DNA of 64,000 nucleotides from Actinacidiphila acididurans (lineage in GTDB: Bacteria; Actinomycetota; Actinomycetes; Streptomycetales; Streptomycetaceae), in assembly GCF_016918855.1 (NCBI RefSeq), contig NZ_JADKYB010000025.1, positions 85,677 through 149,676 on the forward strand, written 5' to 3'. Of this stretch, positions 52,572 to 60,127 are shown piece after piece (positions within the stretch are counted from its first letter, which is position 1; each line of letters opens with the position of its first letter). The position numbers were made by a program, and so were the translations under genes. The notes under the pieces are model-generated. The model ran no database searches. It was not told the DNA's origin and was given only the letters and a program-made list of their open reading frames with translations.

Positions 52572-53456
52572 TCACCTCACGCCGGCGGGGAGGCGGATCT
52601 CGCCGGTGAAAGTTCCTCGGGAATCCTCGCGGACGTCCTGGGAGTAGACGATGCCCTGCTGGCCGTAGGGGATCACGACGCTGAAGGTGAAGCGGTGGCT
52701 CGTGATCCGATGGGTTGCGGGGTCGAGGGTCAGGGTGTCCTCGAGGTGGGAGAGGGTGAGCTGACTGTCGTTCACCGGGACTCCGGCGTTCTTGAGCTGC
52801 TTCAAGGTGGGGTCCAGCTCCAGCTTCACCTTTTTCATGAAGTCCCGGTTCTGCACTTCGGGGAACCTCTTCGACGACGCCGTCACCTGGAGCTGCACCT
52901 CGCCGGAATTCTTGGTCATGGTGAGGTGGTCGGCGGGGTTGTTCAGATAGGTTCCGAAGTCGCGGAGGGCCAGTACGGGGTTTTCCACCTTGCTCTGGGT
53001 GTCGGGATCGGTGACGGGGCTGTGGGTCCACGCCGTGCCGGCCTCTTTGAGATAGGCCGTGTCACCGATCACGAAGATCTCCTCGGACCGGTGGTTCCCC
53101 TTGCTGGTGCTGACACCCTTCTGGTGAAAGGCATCGGGCTTGGGGGTCAGCTGCACCATTGCCGTGTACGAAGCGGCATTCGTCTGCCCCTGCGCGGTGA
53201 GATCCTCTTTCCCCTTCACCGCGAACGTCCAGCCGTGACCGCCCGACATCGCCTCCTGCGCGCGGTCGAGGAATTCCCCCGGGGTCCTGGGTTCCGGGCG
53301 CTTCGACTCAGCGGCCTGTGGCTTGGGGGACGGTGTCGCAGCAGCTGCGGTTGTGGTCTGCTCGGCCGGTTTGCCTGCTTCCGCTTTTCCGGCACAGCCG
53401 GCCGCCGAAAGCGCGGTGGCCAGGACCAGAACGGCGTAACCGAACCCCGTGCGCAT
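52572..53456 (-). CDS. Lipoprotein, LppX/LprG-like
   Basis: 294 residues from ATG 53456, with AAGGAG seven bases before. The lipobox SAAGC follows a hydrophobic stretch; then a Thr/Ala/Pro linker and a beta-rich domain (GHGWTFAVKGKEDLT, IGDTAYLKEAGTAW, DPTLKQLKNAGVPV). This is the pattern of actinobacterial LppX/LprG-type lipid-binding lipoproteins, though the match is by pattern only. Ends 13 bp from the convergent TNT gene. Confidence 0.8.
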   Translation of the reverse strand: MRTGFGYAVLVLATALSAAGCAGKAEAGKPAEQTTTAAAATPSPKPQAAESKRPEPRTPGEFLDRAQEAMSGGHGWTFAVKGKEDLTAQGQTNAASYTAMVQLTPKPDAFHQKGVSTSKGNHRSEEIFVIGDTAYLKEAGTAWTHSPVTDPDTQSKVENPVLALRDFGTYLNNPADHLTMTKNSGEVQLQVTASSKRFPEVQNRDFMKKVKLELDPTLKQLKNAGVPVNDSQLTLSHLEDTLTLDPATHRITSHRFTFSVVIPYGQQGIVYSQDVREDSRGTFTGEIRLPAGVR

Positions 53457-53801
53457 GCAAGCTCCTTCATCGTTTTTGGGCGCGCTGATGTGATGCGCGG
53501 GCCGCGATGCATGTGAGGGGAGAGCGCACATCGTACGCGATCTCGGGGAGTGCGCGGGAACGGGTCTTTACGGAGGAAATCCTTCCGCTTCTACCCGGGC
53601 GACACCGCAGTCATCGGCCGTACCGGGCACCGGAGTCGGGCGCACAAGCCACCGCGACGGCGCGGGCCGTGCAGGCGCTGGACCTGGTAGGGCTACGTGG
53701 TCGACTTCGTGACCCTCGCCTGCCGGCCCCCGGTCAAGGCGTAGTCGTCGACCCGCCTGCGGTAATCTCTGCCAACTCACCTCAAGATCAAAGGTATTGG
53801 C
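53457..53801. other. Gap between divergent lipoprotein and membrane-protein genes
   Basis: 345 bp; presumably holds both promoters. Open frames on both strands here have no start with a ribosome site and no protein-like pattern. Confidence 0.5.
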
Positions 53802-54803
53802 ATGACGATCACGCCCCCGCCGCAGGGCGGCAAGAAACGCCGGCCGAACGAGCCGCAGGGGTGGCGGACCGGGCCCGCCTGGCGGGAGATGCAGCAGTCC
53901 GAACGAGGGCCGTGGCGGGACCGCATACGTACATCACTGATCGTCGCGGCGGTGGCCGTGGCCGTGCTGATCGGCATCAATCCGTCAGGCGCACGCACGC
54001 TGGTCCTCGGCCACAGGCACACAGAAACCGACAGCACGGCGCTGCCGCCCGAGACCGCGACGCCGACCGCGTCGGCGCCCGCCGACGCCGGTCCCGACAC
54101 CCCGACCGTGAGCCACCCCTTCGCGGGCTCGCCCGCGCTGCGCTGGGCCGACGGCGCTGACGGCGTCGTGGTGCCGCACGCCACGCCGGTCGGCGATTTG
54201 ACGGAACGACAGGTCGCCGCCGTCCTGCGGACCACGAAGGCGTACCTCGTCGCGACCAACCTGGACCCCGCAGAACTTCGCGGCGGCTTTCCCAGCGCTG
54301 CCCTGCGCCTGGTGGACCCGATCAACGGCGAACCGACCATGATGAAAGCCGCCCTGCGCTCACCGGGCACGAACAGTGACCCGACCCAGTGGTTCACCCG
54401 CTACGACCCCGCCCGTATCGAGCTCGTAGGCAGCGTGATCAAGGTCCGCGGGCGGATGACCTTCGCCAAGGCCGCTCACGACGCCGTGCGGGTGCACACC
54501 GACTACAGCTACGTGTACGCCGTCACGAAGGCCGGCGACCACAGCGGGAAGGTGGCTCGGGTCATCGTGCGGCGGGTGGTGGACACCCAGTGGTACCTGG
54601 CGTCGACGCCAGGAGAAGTGCAGATCGTCGCCTGGGGCGCTTTCTTCGGCGGCTCGGGGTGCGGCTCCCCCGACGGGTATCTGCACCCCTCCCCCTGGTA
54701 CGCGTCGAGCGCGAGCCAGTACGCCGGGCCGATGACGGACCCGTACGACCGCAGCAGGCCCCTCGGGAAGGCGAAGAGCTGTGGAACGGCCAGCCGTACG
54801 TAA
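53802..54803 (+). CDS. Membrane-anchored hypothetical protein
   Basis: 333 residues. A cytoplasmic basic N-terminus (about 1-42) is followed by one membrane segment (TSLIVAAVAVAVLIGI), a Thr/Pro/Ala linker and an external domain with YLVATNLDPAELRGG, VHTDYSYVYAVTKAGDHSG, WYLASTPGEVQIVAWGAFFG and two Cys. The layout is that of widespread Streptomyces type II membrane proteins of unknown role. Codon use fits the host. It is transcribed alone. Confidence 0.8.
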   Translation: MTITPPPQGGKKRRPNEPQGWRTGPAWREMQQSERGPWRDRIRTSLIVAAVAVAVLIGINPSGARTLVLGHRHTETDSTALPPETATPTASAPADAGPDTPTVSHPFAGSPALRWADGADGVVVPHATPVGDLTERQVAAVLRTTKAYLVATNLDPAELRGGFPSAALRLVDPINGEPTMMKAALRSPGTNSDPTQWFTRYDPARIELVGSVIKVRGRMTFAKAAHDAVRVHTDYSYVYAVTKAGDHSGKVARVIVRRVVDTQWYLASTPGEVQIVAWGAFFGGSGCGSPDGYLHPSPWYASSASQYAGPMTDPYDRSRPLGKAKSCGTASRT

Positions 54804-54812
54804 GTAACGCCT

Positions 54813-54866
54813 TCAGCCGCGCGCCGCGAACCCTACGAGGTGGGTCCAGGTCGCGTCGTACCCAGT
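54813..54866 (-). pseudogene. 3' fragment of a DUF397 gene
   Basis: The minus strand encodes TWTHLVGFAARG and stop, matching the ends TWTHFVRFAARG and TWTRFVRFAARG of the two intact DUF397 genes, and the DNA matches them closely over about 40 bp. The rest of the gene is missing. Confidence 0.7.
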
Positions 54867-54879
54867 GCAGGCGGCTGCC

Positions 54880-55251
54880 TCATGCGTGACGGAATCGTTG
54901 GAGCAGTTCGAGGGCGGGAGGGCTGTCCGGATCGAAGTCCTGGAACTCTTCCGACCCGGCGGGTAGGCCCGGCCCCCACAGGCGGGCGCCGTGGCACTGG
55001 AAGCAGAAGGCGATCTGGAAGAGGAGGTCGGTGGCGCTGTGAGCACGGATACCCCAGCCCGGGGCGAAACAGCGGTACCTCTCGCTGTCCGGCAAAGAGC
55101 TGATCAACGCGAGGGCGTCACCGACCTCGGCTCCTTCCCAGATCGCGACATCGTCGCCCACCAGATCCGCCGCGCTGAGATGCCTCATCGGGTCGGTGAT
55201 GCGAACGACCTCGATCAGCTCGGTCTTCTCGTGAACGGGCGGAAGCAGCAT
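54880..55251 (-). CDS. Hypothetical protein
   Basis: About 123 residues if read from ATG 55251; an in-frame GTG at 55284 is an alternative and no strong ribosome site decides. Segments: DDVAIWEGAEVGDALALISS, RCFAPGWGIRAHS, FQIAFCFQCHGARLWG with two close Cys. I do not recognise the family. It lies next to a DUF397 fragment in a region that looks rearranged. Confidence 0.6.
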   Translation of the reverse strand: MLLPPVHEKTELIEVVRITDPMRHLSAADLVGDDVAIWEGAEVGDALALISSLPDSERYRCFAPGWGIRAHSATDLLFQIAFCFQCHGARLWGPGLPAGSEEFQDFDPDSPPALELLQRFRHA

Positions 55252-55369
55252 GCGCAAAGGATCACTGATCAAGGCCCGGCGCACCAGGGGCAGTCAGCCT
55301 CGCCAGCGGCACTCCTCAAGCGTCGCAAACCAGTTGCTGTGTCGGTGGCAGCGCCTAGAGCATGGCGGG

Positions 55370-55855
55370 GTGCCGGATCTGCTGTGGGACGACGTCAGGA
55401 ACTTCTTCGACCCCGACCTGATGGGTGCTCTTCCTGATGTGTCCGTGGCAGGCACCTCAGTCGAGGACTGGCAGGCGGTGTTCGACCTGATCCGGTCGAG
55501 CGGATGGATGTGGGAGTACACCGTGGGAGGTGTCGCCGGGCCACTGCCGTCTGCTGCGGAGGTGCTGTCGCGTCCCGCCGACGCGGAGACCGTTGAGCTG
55601 CTGGTCCGGCCGATCCCGGATGTGCGGGCGATCTTCCGTCCGATGGCGACCGAGGCGATCGACTTCGATGTCGACCTTCGCGAACTGCAGGGCCAGGAAG
55701 GAGTGGATGTCCTGTGCCGCTTCTTCGCTGTTCTGGGCCGCCGGCTGGGCAAGCCGGTGGTCATGACGGCCGAAGGTGACTACGGACATCCGGTGCTCGG
55801 GTTCGATCCCGCGGCCGACCGAGTGGTGCTCATGGCGGACCCGCAGCTCGGTTGA
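55370..55855 (+). CDS. Hypothetical protein, immunity-protein-like size and composition
   Basis: 161 residues from GTG 55370 (VPDLLWDDVRNFFDPDLMG). Acidic, soluble, with DVSVAGTSVEDWQAVFDLI, WMWEYTVGGVAGPLPSA and VDVLCRFFAVLGRRLGKPVV. Small acidic proteins of this pattern are common as immunity proteins of polymorphic toxins, but no toxin gene adjoins, so this is only a suggestion. It converges on the NB-ARC remnant. Confidence 0.7.
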   Translation: MPDLLWDDVRNFFDPDLMGALPDVSVAGTSVEDWQAVFDLIRSSGWMWEYTVGGVAGPLPSAAEVLSRPADAETVELLVRPIPDVRAIFRPMATEAIDFDVDLRELQGQEGVDVLCRFFAVLGRRLGKPVVMTAEGDYGHPVLGFDPAADRVVLMADPQLG

Positions 55856-55903
55856 CCGCCGGGACGGCCGGGACTCGTAGCAGGTTCGGTCTCGCGAAGC
55901 GGT

Positions 55904-56883
55904 CTACCGGCCTGGGGTGGCCGGGCCCTCGGCGTTGCCGTCCCGCCAGCGGGTGAGGCTGCGGCGGGTGTTGAGGGTGTGCGGGTCGTCAGGGCCCAGC
56001 ACCCGCGCCCGGTCCTCCAACAGTTCGGCGAACGCATCCGCAGCCCCTGCCGCATCCCCCGCCTCCCCCCGCCAGTAGGCAAGGTTGCGGCGAGGCGCCA
56101 GTGGTAGGTAATGGCGGCAGTGACCTGGCCGGATTCACCGAGGCTGTGCCCGACCTGGACCAGCACGTCGTGAACGTCGGGCCGGTGCAGGGCTGGTTCC
56201 GCCCAGGTGATCAGGGTCGCGGCGTTGGCGCGCAGGGTCTGGGCGAGGACAGTGTCGCGTTCGACTTGCGGCCAGACAGCGAGTAGAGCGTCGGCTGCGG
56301 CGCGGGCGGTCTGGGCGTACTGCTCAGAAGTGAGGGTGTCGCGGAGGGTCCGCTGGATCAGGGCGTGGACGCGCACCTCACGATGCAGGTCTCTGGCTGT
56401 GTGGTCGATCAGGCTCAGGCGGTGCAGCACTCGCAGCTCCGCCGTGACGTCTGCTGGGTTGACGTCCCCGGCGGTGTCAGCCGCTGTGCCGGCTCGGTGT
56501 TCCGCCAGGTAGGTCACGGCGGGTGGGGTGGTCAGAGCGGCGGCGGGGATGCCGTTGGGGTCCATGAAGGCGGCCAGGCGCAGTAGGGACCTCGCAAGGC
56601 CGGCCGGGTGCATGCGCTCGGCTCGCTCGATGGACAGGTCCCATGCGGCGGCCATGGCGCGGATGTGGCCGGGCGGCAGCGCTTCCGGGCTGGCATCGGC
56701 CAGCGTGCGCGTACGGTCGGCCAGCAGCACTCGGTAGTCCGCAACGGTCATGTCGGCGTCTGCCATGAACGCGGCCGCCTGGGACAGGGCCAGCGGCAGA
56801 TGGCCGAGGTGTTCCGCGAGCGCGGCAAGGTCCTCGGCGGGTTCGGTGCGGTCGTGGGTGGCCAACACCGCGGCAAGGTGCCC
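55904..56883 (-). pseudogene. Decayed NB-ARC/TPR (STAND) protein gene
   Basis: The frame starting at about 56883, right after a stop, encodes the second half of an NB-ARC ATPase (DLAALAEHLGHLPLALSQAA, then VADYRVLLADRTRTLA), with the P-loop part missing. It runs into the TPR region (TAAITYHWRLA) and then the sense shifts frame near 56098 to RNLAYWRGEAGDAAGAADAF, LLEDRARVLGPDDPHTLNTR and ends at 55904. Expected repeat length suggests loss of about 20 codons at the shift. Both the 5' truncation and the shift make it non-functional. Confidence 0.85.
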
Positions 56884-56916
56884 GCAGGCCCCTCAAAGGT
56901 ATCGCCGGGCACGACG

Positions 56917-57351
56917 TCAGGATCCGGACCCGAAGTGGTTCGTCTGCGTGTTGAACTGGCCACTCGACTGGACAGCCGTCGGCCCGAGGAAGACGTTGCC
57001 CGTCACGCCAAGGCCACTCACGCCACCGGCCGCCTGCACCGCGGCCAGCGCCTCCTCCAGCTCCCGCGCCAGATCGGGGGCGGACTCCACCGCCTCCTCC
57101 AGCGCGCCCGCCAGCCGCACCCGGGTTCGCTCCGAGACACCGTCCTGCCCGGACGCCTGCCGGCCGGCCAGCTCCAACGCCGGGTCGTCGCCCAAGGCCC
57201 GCGTCACCAACCCGTGCACCCGCTCAAGACCGGCATCGACCACCCGGTCGACCTCCGCGTCCGCCGCATCCCCCGCACGACGTGCCTTACGCACCAGATA
57301 CGCGCACGCGTACCCGACGGCTATCTCCACACCGAACACGGCGCCCCCCAA
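56917..57351 (-). CDS. Small helical protein with an amyloid-signalling-like C-terminal motif
   Basis: Up to 144 residues; the start is uncertain (a TTG at 57351 or GTG at 57339). A hydrophobic opening (VEIAVGYACAYLVRK) leads to helices (VDRVVDAGLERVHGLVTRAL, ALEEAVESAPDLARELEEAL) and ends in GNVFLGPTAVQSSGQFNTQT then NHFGSGS. The tail pattern G-N-x-F-x-G-P-x-x-x-Q...N-x-Q-x-N-x-F is that of bacterial amyloid signalling sequences, where a Bell-domain effector is paired with an NB-ARC receptor. The neighbouring receptor is decayed. Family call is by pattern only. Confidence 0.65.
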   Translation of the reverse strand: MGGAVFGVEIAVGYACAYLVRKARRAGDAADAEVDRVVDAGLERVHGLVTRALGDDPALELAGRQASGQDGVSERTRVRLAGALEEAVESAPDLARELEEALAAVQAAGGVSGLGVTGNVFLGPTAVQSSGQFNTQTNHFGSGS

Positions 57352-57417
57352 CAGCCCGTTACGGCCTCGTGCACGAACCGTAGCTCAGCGGCCACCGACA
57401 TCAAGGCCCAAACGGCA

Positions 57418-57915
57418 CTAAATGGGGTCCAGGGCGCGGGGGAGGCCGTTCAGGAGGAGGCGGGTGCCGCCCTGGAGGTGGGCGGTGTCGTTGCCGTCTG
57501 CGGTGAGGACCAGGTACGTGTACTGCTCGGTCCAGGTGAGGAGGGTGCCGGTGGGGGCGGGGGTCAGTTCGACGGTGACCAGCGAGACCCAGCGGCGAAC
57601 GGCGTCGAGCAGGAACTCGTAGGAGAGGACGATGCGTTCGCCGGGCACGATGTCGATGAAGCGGGACCGGTATTCCAGGTGCTCGGTCACGTCGGCCACG
57701 GCGAAGGTGCTGCGGGCGACCTCGGTGCCGCCCACCCGGAAGTCCAGTTCATGGTGGCCGCCGCCGGACTCCCCCGGCAGCCGGAACCACTTCCTACGGA
57801 GTTGCTCGTCGGCAAAAGCGGCGAACACCCGCTCCGGCGGCGCCTCGTACGTGGCCGACACCGTGAACGTACCGTGCACAGTGCCTTGTCCCGGGGCCAC
57901 CTCGGCAGCGCTCAC
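57418..57915 (-). CDS. SRPBCC / AHSA1-type protein
   Basis: 165 residues from GTG 57915, overlapping the DUF397 stop by 4 bp. START-like fold pattern: TFTVSATYEAPPERVFAAFA at the start, VPGERIVLSYEF and TLLTWTEQYTYL near the end. Members bind lipophilic ligands or interact with other proteins; no specific role is visible. It is the last gene of an unusual overlapping set with XRE and DUF397 genes. Confidence 0.87.
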   Translation of the reverse strand: MSAAEVAPGQGTVHGTFTVSATYEAPPERVFAAFADEQLRRKWFRLPGESGGGHHELDFRVGGTEVARSTFAVADVTEHLEYRSRFIDIVPGERIVLSYEFLLDAVRRWVSLVTVELTPAPTGTLLTWTEQYTYLVLTADGNDTAHLQGGTRLLLNGLPRALDPI

Positions 57916-58097
57916 CCGCGCGCCGCGAACCGTACGAAGTGGGTCCAGGTGTCGCGGTCGACCGTCAGGTGCGGGCCCTCCTTGTCCTTCGAGTCCCGCA
58001 CGTGGACGGCCCCTTCGGTGACGGCCACCTCAACGCAGTCGTCGCCCTGGCTGCCGCTGTAGCTGGACTTGAACCAGGCCAGCTCGGAAATGCTCAC
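57912..58097 (-). CDS. DUF397-family small protein (copy 2)
   Basis: 61 residues from GTG 58097. Typical DUF397: WFKSSYSGSQGDDCVEVAV, VHVRDSKDKEGPHLTV, and TWTHFVRFAARG. Such proteins sit beside WhiJ-type regulators and act with them in developmental control. It is nearly identical to the copy 206 bp upstream. Confidence 0.9.
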   Translation of the reverse strand: MSISELAWFKSSYSGSQGDDCVEVAVTEGAVHVRDSKDKEGPHLTVDRDTWTHFVRFAARG

Positions 58098-58117
58098 AGC
58101 TCTGCCCCGTCTGTGCT

Positions 58118-58303
58118 TCAGCCGCGCGCCGCGAACCGCACGAAGCGGGTCCACGTCTCGCGGTCGACCGTCAAGTGCGGGCCCTCCTTGTCCTTCGAGT
58201 CCCGCACGTGCACGGCCCCTTCGGTGACCGCCACCTCAACGCAGTCGTCGCCCTGTGCACTGCTGTAGCTGGACTTGAACCAATCAAGGTCGTGCCTGCT
58301 CAT
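58118..58303 (-). CDS. DUF397-family small protein (copy 1)
   Basis: 61 residues, ATG 58303 overlapping the XRE stop as ATGA. Sequence WFKSSYSSAQGDDCVEVAV to TWTRFVRFAARG; differs from the next copy at only a few residues, so the duplication is recent. It is coupled to the XRE regulator, its expected partner. Confidence 0.92.
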   Translation of the reverse strand: MSRHDLDWFKSSYSSAQGDDCVEVAVTEGAVHVRDSKDKEGPHLTVDRETWTRFVRFAARG

Positions 58304-59157
58304 AGCGCTCCTCGCATCTGCCTCAGCAGGCTCAAGGAGTCCTTCGGGGAGAGAGCCTGCGACCGCAGTCTCGCATAACGCATCTGGATCCTGCTGACCT
58401 CTTTTGCGTCAGCAATCAGGCGGCCGTTTTCCTGGCCCTCGGAGTAGGCACGCCAACGTCCGTCGGGAGTCTCCAGCAGTCGCACGGGGCCGGCGAGGCA
58501 GGCGTGTTGCTCGGTGTCGGCCGGCATGATCTGCAGGGTCACGTTGCGCAACGAGGTCAACTCAAGGACGTGGTCCAGCAGTTCGCGCGTTACCTCGATG
58601 CCGCCGAGCCGACGCATGAACACAGCCTCCTCCACGATGAAGTCGAACATCGTGTTCGGCTGGTCCCGAAGGATTGCCTGCCGTTCCATCCGCGCGCGAA
58701 CCGTGACCTCCAAGTCCTCGTCCGACAGTGGCGGAATGTCGTTCTCGCACAAGACCCGGGCGTACCCCTCCGACTGCAAAAGCCCCGGCACCAACCTGCA
58801 CTCGTACGTGCACAGGACCACCGCCAGCTTCTCCAACCGCGCCCAGCGGCGGAACCACGCGGCCAACCCCGGCTCGCCCCGGCTGAGGTAGGGCGCCGAC
58901 TTCCGTAGCGCACCGGTCTCGCCAGTGGCCGCTTCCGCCAGCTCGACGAAGGACTCGTCGGGCATACGGCGGCCCAACTCCACCGATTCCACGGTGTGCT
59001 TGGAGAAGCGGACCTGCTCGGCGAGTTCGGTGCGGGAGAGGCCCGCGTGTTCCCGCAGGGCCTGGACGACGGCGCCGAAGGTACGCAGGCTGTCGGACGG
59101 GTCCGGCTCCCGCTCCAGCTCGCCGCTCCCCCTGGCCTCGGCGTTTTCGGTGGTCAT
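58300..59157 (-). CDS. WhiJ-like XRE regulator with DUF5753
   Basis: 285 residues from ATG 59157, with GGGAGGG upstream. An N-terminal helix-turn-helix (ALREHAGLSRTELAEQVRFS) is followed by the DUF5753 domain (RLVPGLLQSEGYARVL, DFIVEEAVFMRRLGG, LQIMPADTEQHACLAGP). In Streptomyces such proteins form sets with DUF397 proteins and HATPase proteins. It is divergent from the HATPase gene with 165 bp between starts and leads the four-gene overlapping operon. Confidence 0.93.
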   Translation of the reverse strand: MTTENAEARGSGELEREPDPSDSLRTFGAVVQALREHAGLSRTELAEQVRFSKHTVESVELGRRMPDESFVELAEAATGETGALRKSAPYLSRGEPGLAAWFRRWARLEKLAVVLCTYECRLVPGLLQSEGYARVLCENDIPPLSDEDLEVTVRARMERQAILRDQPNTMFDFIVEEAVFMRRLGGIEVTRELLDHVLELTSLRNVTLQIMPADTEQHACLAGPVRLLETPDGRWRAYSEGQENGRLIADAKEVSRIQMRYARLRSQALSPKDSLSLLRQMRGAL

Positions 59158-59322
59158 GCGCGGGCCCTCCCGATCGGTGATGCGTAGTACGTGCGCAGTC
59201 GCGCGAGCACTCATTGTGACGGATCACCTGCCGTACTGTCCACCGAAAGTGTCCGTACACTGACGCACCGTACGGGGCGTGCGCCTGGTGACGGGGGTCG
59301 CGCGCCCGCCACGGTGGCTGCC

Positions 59323-59787
59323 ATGAACGCTCCCGCCACCCCCGAGTCACCGGTCACCGTCCGCGAGTTCGCCCGTCTGCTGCCCGCCACCCGGCGGGGT
59401 GCGCGGCAGGCGCGGCTGCTGGCCGCCGAGCAGTTGCGCGCCTGGACGGTACCGGCCGAGGCCGCCGACCGGGCCGAACTCGTCGTCGCCGAGCTGGCCG
59501 CGAACGCGGTGCTGCACGGTCGGCACCCCGGCCGGGACTTCCGGCTCGCGCTGTCGCTGGACCGGACGGCGCGCCTGGTCCGGATCGAGGTCACCGACGC
59601 CCGGCCGGACCGGCTGCCGCCCGCCGCGCCGCTGTCCGACCCGGCCCCGGACGGTGAATCGGGCCGCGGCCTGCTGCTGGTCGCCGCCCTCGCCGAGCGC
59701 TGGGGCAGCGCGCCCTGCCCGCCGGCCGGCAAGACCGTATGGGCGGAGTGTCGTGTGCCTGCGGCCGGCCCGGACCAGGTGAACTGA
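59323..59787 (+). CDS. HATPase (RsbW-like) ATP-binding protein
   Basis: 154 residues from ATG 59323. GHKL motifs: the N box VVAELAANAVLHG, and DARPDRLP plus ESGRGLLLVAALAERWG for the G boxes. Streptomyces proteins of this size act as anti-sigma or partner kinases of WhiJ/DUF397 sets. It is divergent from the XRE gene, completing the set. Confidence 0.9.
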   Translation: MNAPATPESPVTVREFARLLPATRRGARQARLLAAEQLRAWTVPAEAADRAELVVAELAANAVLHGRHPGRDFRLALSLDRTARLVRIEVTDARPDRLPPAAPLSDPAPDGESGRGLLLVAALAERWGSAPCPPAGKTVWAECRVPAAGPDQVN

Positions 59788-60127
59788 TCGTACGGCGCAG
59801 TCTTCGCCTTACGGCCCGTCCGCCATTGAGGACATGCCACGCTCCGACCATGTGCGAACTGGATCTTCCCGATGTGGGAGGCCCCGTGCTCGATGACGAC
59901 GGGATCGAAGCGACACTGCGGGAGGTTGAGAGCGCGCGTAGGCGGACGTCGGTGCGTGAAGGTCAGGGCGCACAGCAACTCGACACCCTTCTCGGCTGTG
60001 CGCGGGCCGTCCATCGCCGGCCCGGCCGTCACGTACCATCCGTCGCCGATTTCCCACCGCGGCGGCGGGCGTGCGCCACGCCCTCGGCCGGGCGTCCACC
60101 AGCCGCTGCCGCCCTTGCAAGCACGCG
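59788..60127. other. Gap between HATPase and FUSC genes
   Basis: 340 bp between convergent genes. Open frames exist on both strands but none has a start with a ribosome site; on the minus strand IGDGWYVTAGPAMDGP and RFDPVVIEHGASHIGKIQFA look slightly protein-like and could be a remnant. Confidence 0.4.

Noticed and set aside
59788..60127. Coding gene on either strand of the HATPase-FUSC gap
   Set aside because: No start with a ribosome site and no recognisable protein pattern; kept only as a possible remnant.
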